A stretch of DNA of 64,000 nt, taken from assembly GCF_001748285.1 (NCBI RefSeq), contig NZ_BDGT01000020.1, positions 25,866-89,865 on the forward strand, written 5' to 3'. The stretch is from Thermogemmatispora onikobensis. Its GTDB lineage: Bacteria; Chloroflexota; Ktedonobacteria; Ktedonobacterales; Ktedonobacteraceae. The notes beneath the pieces are model-generated. The model was not told the DNA's origin and searched no databases. It worked only from the letters and a program-made list of their open reading frames with translations. Positions 1 through 8,900 of this stretch are shown piece after piece. Numbering within the stretch: position 1 is the stretch's first letter; every line of letters begins with the position of its first letter. Made by a program: the position numbers and the translations under genes.

Positions 1-1
1 T

Positions 2-1045
2 GGACCAGAGCCGGGCGAGGCGCAGATCCCACCTGGTGGAGCGGCAGCTCCAGCGGCCCCAGCCTCGCCTTCGCCGTTGAGTACAGCCTCGCTGCGAGCA
101 GCGCCGATTCAGGGCTTGCAATCAGACCAGGAGCCTGATTATCGGCCCTCGCGCTCGGCGGAGTCTCATGCCGTGGCCCGCAGTCATCTGCAGGCCCTGG
201 CGGGCGCCAGTCCGACCATTGGAGAGCTGTCGTCGCTGCGCATGGCCTCCCCATCTTCGGCGTCTGCCACGGCTGCGGCCCAGAGCCAGGCGGCAACTCA
301 GCACCACACCGCTCAGGCCCGGGCTTATAGCGCTGAGCAGCCAGCGGTCGAACGGCGTCCGGCCTATAGCAGCCCCCATGAAGCCCGAGCAGAGGACCTC
401 TCTCCCGGCCAGATACAGATACGGAACGCAGGGCCAGTCGAGCAAGCCGAACGGGAGGCGCCCGCCCCCCCCAGCCAGCCCCTGTCTGGTGACGACCTGG
501 CCGCTACGGCTGACGAGGAGACCAAGAAGGAGATGATGCAGCATGCGGAGGCTGCCCCAGTCGAGACAGCGCGCCGCCTTTCGTTCGATCGCGAGTCGAT
601 CACGTCCGATACGACCTTGCTCGACATTGTGCAAAGCCTGCCGCCGATGGAGCCGCCTCCACAGCGGCAACAGCCGCAGTCGCCACCAGTTCTCAATGGA
701 CGGGCCACGCGCTCGCTTGGCAGCGTCCTGTTGGAGGGCCATCTGGTACCACCCGAGCGCCTGGAGGTAGCGCAGAACGTTCAACGCATGCTCCGCGGGG
801 TCGATCTCAATTATCAGTTGGGGGAGATTTTGCTCATGTTCAAGCTGCTGACCCCCGATCAGCTGCTAGCGGCTAGCCTGGTGAGCTATGGTCTGCTCAA
901 TACGGCACAGATCCGCTCGCTGGGCCGCATCCGCCAGGAGCTGCATTCGATGGGTCTGGAATACGATCTGGAGAATTTGCTCATCCTTTTCCGCATCCTG
1001 ACTCCCGAGCAGCTGCGCGAGGTGCGCGCCAGCTGGTCGTCATGA
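2..1045 (+). CDS. C-terminal part of Pro/Ala-rich protein with GspE-N-like modules (5' end outside window)
   Basis: The frame is open from the first bases, so the gene begins upstream; a TTG at 77 is only an internal candidate start. The first 200 or so residues are low complexity, rich in Pro, Ala, Gln and Ser, and probably disordered. The last third contains three similar helical modules of the form L-G-x-x-L-L-x4-L-[VT]-P-x-[RQ]-L at nt 716-775, 818-877 and 968-1027. This pattern resembles the N-terminal domain of type II secretion/type IV pilus ATPases (GspE/MshE N). No Walker motif is visible and the protein stops right after the third module, so it is not itself a complete GspE. It may be an adaptor of a pilus or signalling system. 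Function unknown; module assignment moderately sure. Confidence 0.6.
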   Translation, partial: GPEPGEAQIPPGGAAAPAAPASPSPLSTASLRAAPIQGLQSDQEPDYRPSRSAESHAVARSHLQALAGASPTIGELSSLRMASPSSASATAAAQSQAATQHHTAQARAYSAEQPAVERRPAYSSPHEARAEDLSPGQIQIRNAGPVEQAEREAPAPPSQPLSGDDLAATADEETKKEMMQHAEAAPVETARRLSFDRESITSDTTLLDIVQSLPPMEPPPQRQQPQSPPVLNGRATRSLGSVLLEGHLVPPERLEVAQNVQRMLRGVDLNYQLGEILLMFKLLTPDQLLAASLVSYGLLNTAQIRSLGRIRQELHSMGLEYDLENLLILFRILTPEQLREVRASWSS

Positions 1046-1122
1046 GCGCTTCCTGCTCCTGACCGGCGCTCTCCAGCAGGCGTGAGATTGATCAGCAACG
1101 ACACAGACAACGCAAGAGGCCT

Positions 1123-1150
1123 GGCCCGCCAGCGCGGGCCTTCCTTATTT
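1123..1150 (+). terminator. Hairpin terminator after the GspE-N-like gene
   Basis: A perfect 7-bp stem GGCCCGC/GCGGGCC (1123-1129 with 1134-1140) has a CAGC loop and is followed by the T-rich TTCCTTATTT. It lies 78 bp after the stop codon of the preceding gene. Confidence 0.6.
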
Positions 1151-1283
1151 ATCTTCACGCGCCGGGCCTGGTCCAACCACAACCAGACCCTCCTTGCCCT
1201 GGCTACGCTCTCTCCTGACCGTAGTGGGGCAAGGAGAGCAGGGTCGGTCGCTCGCCTTGCTACCTCCCGGCACGGAGATTGGC

Positions 1284-1289
1284 TATAAT
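1284..1289 (+). promoter_or_regulatory. Candidate -10 box for the small membrane protein gene
   Basis: TATAAT lies 49 bp before the start codon at 1338. No good -35 is found at 17 bp; the nearest TTGCTA is 21 bp away, so the promoter call is tentative. Confidence 0.35.
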
Positions 1290-1337
1290 GTCTGGTGCTA
1301 AGAGAGCGCATTTCCATCCTTAGCAGGAGCCATTCTC

Positions 1338-1925
1338 ATGCCACAACAACAGCAACAACAGCAACAGTTTGCCGACTACGATCTCCTCGCAGTGTTTAGC
1401 GATGAGGAGAAAGCCAGCACGGCTGAGGGGAAGCTGCGCCGGGAGGGTTTCAAGGATGAGGAGATTTATCGCCTGAGCGCCGGGGCAGTCAAAGGCGGAG
1501 AGTTCCGCGATCATGGTCCACGCCAGGATCGCAGCGCTTTCTTCTTGCAGACGACGCGCAGCGGTCCCGCGCCGGCACTGCTGCTGGTACTGGCACTGGT
1601 GGCGGGCCTGGTCATGGGCCTGCTGGGCTTTGCACTGGGCTTCGCCTTTCCCGCCTCTGAACACGGGCTGATTACGGTGATCGGGGTGGCAGTGGGCCTG
1701 GTCTGCGGCGTAGTGCTGGCCTTTGTCCGCGGGAGCCGGGTGCGCGGCGCGATCGGGCAGGACCTGTCACGCCTCCCCCAAACCACCGCTCCCACGCGCG
1801 AGGCACGGACAGTGATCGCTTTGCGCTTGCTCGATCCCGAGAATATCAGCCGTAAAACCCGGGCACGGGCGATCTTGCTCAATAACGGAGGCCGCATCGA
1901 TCGTAGGGTGGGCCGCCGGGAGTGA
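1338..1925 (+). CDS. Small two-helix membrane protein, function unknown
   Basis: The product has 195 residues. After a Met-Pro-polyGln start there is a soluble segment (about residues 10-45) with a D-L-L-A-V-F-x-D-E-E pattern and a R-R-E-G-F-K-D-E-E-I stretch. This recalls the alpha/beta domain in heat- or stress-induced YflT/general-stress-17M-like proteins, but the match is only suggestive. Two hydrophobic helices follow (about residues 75-105 and 110-135), then a basic cytoplasmic tail. An AGGAG site precedes the ATG at normal spacing. The polyGln run (CAACAG repeats) is unusual for bacteria and could vary in length. It stands alone between two terminator-like hairpins. Probably an inner-membrane stress protein; exact role not recognised. 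Confidence 0.7.
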   Translation: MPQQQQQQQQFADYDLLAVFSDEEKASTAEGKLRREGFKDEEIYRLSAGAVKGGEFRDHGPRQDRSAFFLQTTRSGPAPALLLVLALVAGLVMGLLGFALGFAFPASEHGLITVIGVAVGLVCGVVLAFVRGSRVRGAIGQDLSRLPQTTAPTREARTVIALRLLDPENISRKTRARAILLNNGGRIDRRVGRRE

Positions 1926-1947
1926 GGAGCGGCGAGCCGGGCGCAAT

Positions 1948-1972
1948 GGAGCGCTCTGCTCCCGCTTTTTTT
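1948..1972 (+). terminator. Rho-independent terminator
   Basis: Stem GGAGC/GCTCC (1948-1952 with 1958-1962), 5-nt loop, then CGC and seven T residues at 1966-1972. It lies just after the stop codon of the small membrane protein gene. Confidence 0.6.
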
Positions 1973-2188
1973 CGCTCGCTAGCAGTGACGCAGCGCTCGC
2001 TGTAGTCTGCCCATTGAAGAACCTCATAGCAATAATGAGGCAGGTGAGGGTCTTACCACTCTGCTGGGCAAACACTGGTAATATCTTGGTTTCTCGATTA
2101 GAATTAGAATAGATTTACAGCAAAGTATTGGCAAGCGCCGGCGGCCCTGAGCAGAAGCCCAGGGATGCCCAGGCGGGAGAAAGAGCGT

Positions 2189-2497
2189 ATGAAGGGGAAC
2201 ACTGTGCCACCAGCGAGACTGCAGGTTGATCTGGAGAAGCTCGCGCGCCTGCGCGACGCGCTCTTTCCACCGTATAAGGTCATTCTCTTCAACGACGATG
2301 AGAATACCATGGATTATGTGGTTGCTGCCCTACTGCATGCCGTCAATAGCCTGACGCTGCCAGAGGCAGAGCGCATCATGCTGACAGCCCACGTGACTGG
2401 GAGCGCCGTGGTTGTGGTCTGTCCCAAGGAGCTGGCCGAGTACTATCAGGAGCGCCTGCTCAGCTACGGCCTGACAGCTACGATCGAGCCGGATTAG
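2189..2497 (+). CDS. clpS: ATP-dependent Clp protease adaptor ClpS
   Basis: ClpS delivers N-degron substrates to the ClpA/ClpC unfoldase of the Clp protease. The 102-residue product has the family core: Y-K-V-I-L-F-N-D-D-E-N-T-M-D-Y-V (the N-F-N/D-D-E loop and the helix that binds the N-terminal residue), then A-E-R-I-M-L-T-A-H with the substrate-pocket His, and a C-terminal strand with T-A-T-I-E. Length is normal for ClpS. I prefer the ATG at 2189 over the in-frame ATG at 2165, because GGGAG at 2175-2179 gives 9-nt spacing to 2189 while nothing suitable precedes 2165. No clp ATPase gene is adjacent, so it is expressed alone. Confidence 0.9.
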   Translation: MKGNTVPPARLQVDLEKLARLRDALFPPYKVILFNDDENTMDYVVAALLHAVNSLTLPEAERIMLTAHVTGSAVVVVCPKELAEYYQERLLSYGLTATIEPD

Positions 2498-2847
2498 CCA
2501 CCGGCTGGGTCCCTTGGGCTAGCCGCCTACTCCGCGGGAAGCTTCCTGGTCCAACCCGCTGGCCCACTCGTTGCTGACCGGGTTGGCCGGACCGGTGGTT
2601 CTGGCTGCAGAGTGATCGCGCTGGTCGCCCAAAGAGAGTAAGGACTGGCAGCAGGCTTGCTAAATAGCGCTCACTACCATTGACGCTGCCAGTCTCTTCC
2701 ACTTAGAATCTGTAGAAGGGCCTGCAGGGATGCAGCAAGTAGGCTCTTTCAGGCGTATGCAGAGGCGCAACGCGCAGAGCCTGCAAGAGATCCGAACGAA
2801 GATGATGCTGTTTTGTCAGATTCGAGATCGAGAAGAGGGGAGACACT
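2498..2847. other. Intergenic region clpS-usp
   Basis: About 350 bp with no supported gene. It holds the promoter described at 2680-2709; otherwise I see nothing distinctive. An open frame at 2730-3089 is a shadow of the next gene. Confidence 0.5.
2680..2709 (+). promoter_or_regulatory. Candidate sigma-70-type promoter for the universal stress gene
   Basis: TTGACG at 2680-2685 and TAGAAT at 2704-2709 are separated by 18 bp, giving a leader of about 130 nt before the ATG at 2848. Confidence 0.5.
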
Positions 2848-3414
2848 ATGGTTCACCTATGGCGCTCAAGAACGAAGGAGGAGGCCGAGACCACCAAGGC
2901 GCCCGGGGTCGGAGCCACCGGCGATATCGCGGTGATTGTCGAGGGGAAGAAACTGGATACGGAACTGGTCAGGTTGGCTTGCCTGATGGCCAAGCGCGCC
3001 AAACGCAAGGTTCACCTGGTCCACATCATCGAAGTTCCTCGTACCCTCCCCCTCAAGGCTGTCCTCACAGAGAAGTCGAATGCCGCTAATAAGCTGCTCT
3101 CCGAGGCCATTGCCATTGCTGAAGAGGCCGGCTGCGATGCTGTCGCCGAGATTGTCCAGGCCCGCGATGCCGGCCCGGCGATTGTGGATGAGGCCCGCGA
3201 TCATGGCTGCGCTCTGATTATGCTAGGGTTGGTGCGTAGCCACCGCTCCCAGAATCATCTGGGCAAGACGATCCCGTATGTGTTGCTCAATGCCCCCTGC
3301 CGGGTCTGGGTGATCCAGGACCCCAATGGCACGGCTGCCGCCGGTACACCCAGTACACCCGCGACCGCCGCCACGAGCAATAGCAGCAGCGATGCTAGCG
3401 CCTCAAAAGCATGA
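2848..3414 (+). CDS. Universal stress protein (UspA-like)
   Basis: The 188-residue product has one Usp alpha/beta domain: an N-terminal strand I-A-V-I-V-E-G, a core strand V-H-L-V-H-I-I-E-V, a helix A-A-N-K-L-L-S-E-A-I-A-I-A-E-E-A-G, the strand C-A-L-I-M-L-G-L, and the last strand C-R-V-W-V-I. The usual nucleotide loop G-x2-G-x9-G-S is degenerate here (G-L-V-R-S-H-R-S-Q-N-H-L-G-K-T), so ATP binding is uncertain. The N-terminal 25 residues are Lys/Glu/Ala-rich and the C-terminal 25 are a Thr/Ala/Ser tail, both probably disordered. AGGGGAG precedes the ATG. It is monocistronic in a stress-related neighbourhood (clpS, GAF protein). Family call firm; physiological role not visible. Confidence 0.85.
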   Translation: MVHLWRSRTKEEAETTKAPGVGATGDIAVIVEGKKLDTELVRLACLMAKRAKRKVHLVHIIEVPRTLPLKAVLTEKSNAANKLLSEAIAIAEEAGCDAVAEIVQARDAGPAIVDEARDHGCALIMLGLVRSHRSQNHLGKTIPYVLLNAPCRVWVIQDPNGTAAAGTPSTPATAATSNSSSDASASKA

Positions 3415-3884
3415 TGATAGATTGGTATTCATGCCACATACACATACTACTCTAGCCGCCTATGACTGCTTCAGGATACGCTGAATACGGGTGAGGCGCA
3501 CCCCACACGCTAGCTAGACGTCTACGCCAGACTGCTACCAACATAGCCAGACGCTAGACGCCAGAGACCAGGCTCAGTCTGGCCAGACCGTGAGAGGCTC
3601 TCGCCCCGGCGCGTGAGACCTGCGCCGCCACCGGGGACTTTGCTTCTCTCGCATTGCGTCGCAGCGCCTGGCCTTGCAGGTGCCTTCTGTTTTTCACGCA
3701 TGGCGAACGCTCGCGATGGGTGAGGGCTGGCTTTTTCTCTTCTCTTTCGCTCGCTTGCTTTGATGGGTCAGCCTTTTTCTGATCGCTGCCAGCATGCTGA
3801 TATGCTATAATTAAAGTGAGCGGAATTCTTCTTTTTGTTGACTCAACCGGCTATCACCAGCTCAATCCTGGGAGGAGTCTCGCC
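3415..3884. other. Intergenic region usp-GAF gene with repeats and a -10 box
   Basis: No gene supported. The region has several copies of short GCCAGAC/CTAGACG words between 3500 and 3560, a 12-bp palindrome GTCTGGCCAGAC at 3577-3588, and a terminator-like stem CCCCGG/CCGGGG (3604-3609 with 3631-3636) followed by ACTTTGCTTCTC. TATAAT at 3806-3811, preceded by TGC, is an extended -10 candidate for the GAF gene. Confidence 0.45.
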
Positions 3885-4490
3885 ATGACGACTAACCCAC
3901 AGAATGCAGGGCCTCCGCCACGCTCCCATAAGGATTACTATACCGCCCTTCATCAGGCTGCGCTGACCTTCTCGTCCAGCCTTGAGCTGGACGAGGTGCT
4001 CCACAGTGTGGCTAAAAGCATCGCCGAGGCGATGCAGGTGAAAGCCTGTGTGCTACGTCTGTTCAACAAGCGCACCGGTCAGCTTGAGATCAGTGCCTCC
4101 TATGGGCTGAGCAGCAACTACCTCGGCAAGGGCCCGGTAGATGTCTCTCATAGCCCTATTGATCATGAAGTGATCCAGAGCGGCAAGCCGGTCTTTATTC
4201 CCGATGTGCGCGTCGACTCCCGTTTTCAGTATCAGGAGGCCGCGCGGCGCGAGGGCCTGGTCTCGCTGCTCTGTGTTCCACTGGAGGTGCGTGGCGAGGT
4301 CATCGGCGTCTTGCGTGTCTATACTGCCGAGCCGGCGACCTTCCACGAGGATGATGTGCAGTTCCTGACTGTTCTCGCCAGTCTGGCCGCGCTCGCCATT
4401 GAGAACGCCAGACTGTACGAGAATCTGAAGAGTTCGTATGATGGCGTGATGGATGCTCTTTGGGGGAGCAGCCTCAGTCGTCAGCCATAA
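3885..4490 (+). CDS. GAF domain protein
   Basis: The 201-residue product is essentially one GAF domain (about residues 25-180): L-D-E-V-L-H-S-V-A-K-S-I-A-E-A-M at the start, the core A-C-V-L-R-L-F, the G-P-V-D loop, P-V-F-I-P-D-V-R-V-D-S-R-F-Q, then S-L-L-C-V-P-L-E-V-R-G-E-V-I-G-V-L-R-V-Y and the closing helix L-A-A-L-A-I-E-N-A-R-L-Y. GAF domains bind small ligands or chromophores in signalling proteins. No kinase, GGDEF or HTH output is attached, so it may act as a free sensor. The start at 3885 has GGGAGGAG at good spacing; the upstream in-frame GTG at 3816 overlaps the promoter region and is rejected. Ligand and partner unknown. Confidence 0.8.
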   Translation: MTTNPQNAGPPPRSHKDYYTALHQAALTFSSSLELDEVLHSVAKSIAEAMQVKACVLRLFNKRTGQLEISASYGLSSNYLGKGPVDVSHSPIDHEVIQSGKPVFIPDVRVDSRFQYQEAARREGLVSLLCVPLEVRGEVIGVLRVYTAEPATFHEDDVQFLTVLASLAALAIENARLYENLKSSYDGVMDALWGSSLSRQP

Positions 4491-4599
4491 GCTGGCGCCG
4501 TGGTCGCCCCCTGTCCTCGACCTTGCCTTGCGCCTGCCTGTTTTTTGCTCCTTGCTTCCCTCTGCCTGATCCGGTTTCCGTTGTGTCGATTTGCCCACT

Positions 4600-5775
4600 T
4601 CAGCGGATACGTGTGTTGGTGAGATAGGGCGAGGTGAAGGTCGTGCGTTCTCCTGGCCGTTTGCCAGGTACAGGGAAGAGCCGCGCCGCCAGTGGCTTGC
4701 GCAGGCGTGTGGCCAGGGTAGCGACGTCGAGGAGGAGGCCGGCAATGGTCTGCTCTGAGCTGTCGCCCGGCAGAGGAATGGTGTCCAGTCCTGTGCCGCA
4801 GACAGCGGAGTAGAGTAGCAATTGATGAATGTGCAGGCGCCCCTCCTCCCAGCGTCGCCCTAAAAGGGCGTCCTCCAGTACAGGCAGCATGAGGCCACAG
4901 TAGCCACAGGTGGGCAAGGCAGTGCTTTGGAGACCACGGGTAATCGCGGCGGCGACGGTCAGAGTACCCGGATCACCGATGAGGCCGTAGCCACAGGCTT
5001 CGAGCGCGGGTACAATGCTCTCTTCGCCAAGAGGGGCAGGCGAGAGGTCAAGGCCATTGTAGTGGAGCTGGTGCTCGTCGCTGAGCACGCGCGCCAGGCC
5101 GGCCAGCGGTCCCAGTTGCTCTTCAAGTGTGCGACGAACAATGGCACTGATCGTTTCCGGGGCCAGGGGGTGGTGCGCTTCTGCTGCCGCGGCGCCAAGG
5201 GCCTGGCCAAGGAGAGGTGCGCCCTGAAGACCCAGGCCGAGGCTGGCTGGACCGCGATGGTAGGCGGCGGGGAAGAAGGGACAACCCGGTTCGACACAGG
5301 CCAGCGCGGCGAAGCGGAAGTTGCCATCGCCTTCGGGAGTCTCCCGGGCTAGACGGAGTATGAGGCGGGCTACGGCTGGAGCTGCGTCGTGACGCAGACC
5401 TTGCTCGCTACTGGCCAGCAGGACGCTGGCGCTGAAGGCCGGGCCAGCGCTGAGGAGGTCGACAAGCAGGGCCAGGCGCTCAAGCGGAAAGCCCGGCTCG
5501 ACGGCAAGAGCGGGACCGAGCGAGCAAAAGACGATTTCTGACTCTGTGAGCATCTCTTGTAGCTCACGCCCGTAACGCTCGACGTCTTTGGCCGGCCAGG
5601 CGGCCAGGTCGCTGAGCAGCGGACGGGTGGCGAGGCGCTGCGTCTGCACCTCATAGCCCGCCTCGTGCAGACGAGCCGCGATGGCTCGCAGCTGCTGGGC
5701 CAGACGCCGCACAATGGCAGGCGTCAGCGGATGTGGCTCGGCTACGCCCAGGGTGATGGTGCGAATGGGGACCAT
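4600..5775 (-). CDS. DUF711 (UPF0210) family protein
   Basis: The 391-residue product matches the DUF711 family: an N-terminal I-R-T-I-T-L-G segment, the D-E-H-Q-L-H-Y-N-G-L-D-L-S-P-A-P segment, G-T-L-T-V-A-A-A-I-T-R-G-L, the Cys-containing T-C-G-Y-C-G-L-M-L-P-V-L-E-D and the highly conserved G-L-D-T-I-P-L-P-G-D near the C terminus. Family members are cytoplasmic, about 400-450 residues long, and of unknown biochemistry. The start is set at 5775, where GGAAAGGAG lies 8-9 nt upstream; an upstream extension to 5901 is unlikely. It is divergent from the nuclease-helicase gene. Function should not be guessed beyond the family. Confidence 0.85.
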   Translation of the reverse strand: MVPIRTITLGVAEPHPLTPAIVRRLAQQLRAIAARLHEAGYEVQTQRLATRPLLSDLAAWPAKDVERYGRELQEMLTESEIVFCSLGPALAVEPGFPLERLALLVDLLSAGPAFSASVLLASSEQGLRHDAAPAVARLILRLARETPEGDGNFRFAALACVEPGCPFFPAAYHRGPASLGLGLQGAPLLGQALGAAAAEAHHPLAPETISAIVRRTLEEQLGPLAGLARVLSDEHQLHYNGLDLSPAPLGEESIVPALEACGYGLIGDPGTLTVAAAITRGLQSTALPTCGYCGLMLPVLEDALLGRRWEEGRLHIHQLLLYSAVCGTGLDTIPLPGDSSEQTIAGLLLDVATLATRLRKPLAARLFPVPGKRPGERTTFTSPYLTNTRIR

Positions 5776-5933
5776 TGTTGCTGACTCCTTTCCTCCCTCG
5801 TTGCTATCCGTATACAATATCTCAGGATACGCTATTTGGAGGCGGGCCGCCAGCAGACCAGCCCACGCCAGCGATGTCGCGCTCGCTGCCTTCGATGACA
5901 AGCTTGCAGGGAGAGAGGTGACAGCCAGGTGCT

Positions 5934-8900
5934 ATGTCTATGACGTTAGAGACCGCCCAGCAGGCTGGCACCTGCTTTTTGTGCTCGCTTGCTGCCTTGA
6001 CTCGCCCCTGCGCTGTTCCCCGCCTTGAAGGCTTTCTCCTTGCCGCCTGGGAACAACCGGCCAGCTCCGGTGAGCGCCTGCCCTGCCTGCTGTTGAAATG
6101 TACCGAGGGACTGGTCTCTCTCCAGTTGACCCGCGACTATCGGCGCCTGGTGCAGGAGCTGCGGGCCCGTGGGCGCCGGGCGCGCGGGCTACGGCTGCGG
6201 GCCTATCACCTGCCCACTCCGGCCCAGCCTACTGAGCAGCATGGGCGCCCCGTGCTTTCCTATCGTGCTGACCCCTGGACGCTGGTCGTGATCGAGCCGG
6301 ATACGCTGCTCAATATTACGGACCTGCTTTACGCCGAATATTGTCCGCGTCAGTATCTGCTTCAGCGCCTGCTTCCCAGCGAGGCAACGCTGGAAACGTT
6401 GCGCGGCACGCTCGTCCATGCCTGCTTTAAGGAGCTGCTGAAGGCCCATGATCGCGGCTCGCTGACAGAGGAAAGCGGCCAGGCTCTGACGCTACTGCAT
6501 CAGCAACTGCGTCGGGTCCTGGAACACAGTCGCCTTGAGCTGGCGCTCTTGAACCTTGCGCCAGAGCAGTTGGAAGCAGAGGTAGCTCCCCATTTGGAGA
6601 GCCTGGCGAACTGGTTCGAGCAGCAGCGCAGCACGCTATGGGATGTGCCTTTGCCGGCTGAGGGTCCAGCGGGTCCTGTGAGCAACCCGGGGGAGCACGG
6701 CGATCATCTGGTGCGCGCAGAAACGTTTCTGCTGGCGCCAGAGATCGGTCTGAAGGGGCGCTTAGATGTGCTTTGGCAGCAGGGAGGGCGACGGCGGTTG
6801 CTGGAGTTGAAGACGGGCGGCGCCTCGGGACCGCTGCCACGACGCAATCATCGCTGGCAGGTGCACGGCTATCACGCGCTCTTGACTGTCCGCCGCCAGG
6901 CTCGCACGCAGAAGGCCCTGGCGACCCTGCTCTATAGCGGCACACCCGGCGAGGCCCAGGCTTTTGGGATTCCTTTCTCGATCCGCGAGTTGCAGCAGGT
7001 GAATGAGCAGCGCAATCTGCTGGCGATCAGCCACGTCACTGGCGAGCCTTGCGCTCCGCCGGGGCCAGGGCGCTGCTCGAAATGTGCGCTGCGGGAGGAG
7101 TGCCGCCTCGTCTCCTGGCTGCTGGATTGGGAGCCGCCGGCGCTGGCTGCAACTTCGGACGCCACGCCTGCCTCCAACGCGCCCGCGCTGCCACCGCGAG
7201 CCGCCGGGCTTACGGAGAGTGACCGCGCTTTCTTCGCCCGCTACTACCGCCTGCTTCAGGCCGAGGGCCGGGCCAGCGAGCAGGAGCAGGCCCTGCTCTG
7301 GCAGGCACCGGTCGCTGAGCACGTGGCCCGCGGGATGGCGATCGCTGGACTGACCCCGCTGGAGCCACCTCAGCTCACAGAGCAAGGCGAGTGGGTGCAG
7401 CGCTTCCGCTGTGAGAATCGGTCGGAGCTGCGCAGCGGCGATGAGATCCTGCTCTGCGATGGCCACCCCCTGGATGGTGAGGTGGTCACGGGTACCGTTC
7501 TGGAGATCGGCGCCCGCGAGGTAACGGTCTGGACCCCCGAGCTGATCGCCCATCCTACCTTGATCGAGCGCCACGCCACAGATGTGGTTCATCTGCGCAC
7601 GCTGCAGAATCTCTGGCGCTGGTTAGATGTGGAGCCGCGTCTGCGCGAGCTGGTCTATGGCCTGCGCCGTCCGCGCTTCAGCGATGAGCCGGTGACGTCG
7701 CGGGCAGACTTCAATCGCGAGCAGAATCTGGCAGTAGAGCGCGCACTTCAGATGCAGGATTATCTGCTAATCCACGGTCCTCCTGGCACGGGAAAGACCG
7801 CGGTCATTGCCGAGATTGTTAAACGGCTTTGTCAGCGCGGCGAACGGGTTCTGCTGGCAGCCTTTACGAACCAGGCGGTGGATAACATGCTGCTGCGTCT
7901 GGAGGCCGAGGGCTTCCATGATTACCTGCGCCTGGGACATGAGCGCAGCGTGGCCGAGGGCGTTCAAGACCATCTCTTGAAGCACCTGGCCCCGCTTTCG
8001 CCGGAGCCAGGAGAGGCAGCCACCGAGGAAGGGCGGGCCGACCTGGCCACCGCCAGACTGCGGGCCGCCCTGCGCATGCTGCCCGTGGTGGCCTCGACGA
8101 CAGCCACCTGGTCATCTGAGCGCTATGCGCCCGCAGAGGCTCAGGGGAATGAGGCTGACTCGCTGCTGCGCTTCGATGTGGCCCTGATCGATGAGGCCGG
8201 CCAGTTGACGGTTCCTGCGCTGCTCGGAGCTTTGCGCTTTGCGCGACGCTTTATCCTGGTGGGCGACGAGAAGCAGTTGCCGCCGCTGGTGCTGAGCCGT
8301 GAGGCGGCGGAGGGCGGCCTGCGCGAGTCGCTGTTTAGCCTGCTGAAGCGCCGCGATGAGGAGTATCTGGCCAGGCACCCGGGAGCAGAGAGCGCCTGCG
8401 TGGCCCTGACAACCCAGTACCGCATGCATGAGCAGATCGCGGCCTTCCCTTCGCGCTATTTCTATGGGGGAGAGCTGCGCGCCCATCCGTCGGTGGCACG
8501 GCGTCAGCTCAGCTTAGGCGGGCCAGCGGCGCCACGTCTGGGCGAGCGGGCGGCCATCCTGCGTGCCTTGCGTCCCAGCCAGCCAGTAGTTTTTCTCGAT
8601 GTGACCACTCCCGAGAGCGAGGCTCGCGTTAGCCAGGCTGAGGCTCGTCTGGTGCGCGAACTGGTCACGGCGCTGCTGGCGCGCGGAGTCGGTCCATCGC
8701 AGATCGGGATCATCGCGCCTTATCGCGCTCAGGTGGCGAACCTGCGCCGCCATCTGGTCTGGAAACAGTACGGCGCTCCCCATCCGGCTTTGACGATCGA
8801 TACGGTCGATCGCTTTCAGGGTGGCGAGCGCGCAGCGATCATTATCTCGTTCGCCACCACGCAGCCGCCGCCGCCGGACAGCCTGCTCTATGAGTTTCTG

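Noticed and set aside
1338..1373. CAACAG run as a phase-variable switch
   Set aside because: The unit is a trinucleotide, so slippage changes glutamine number but not the frame.
2730..3089. 119-residue frame overlapping the universal stress gene
   Set aside because: It is a shadow: the overlapping Usp frame has clear homology and a ribosome site.
6427..6945. Long minus-strand frames inside the nuclease-helicase gene
   Set aside because: High GC gives long antisense frames; the plus-strand frame has intact motifs throughout.
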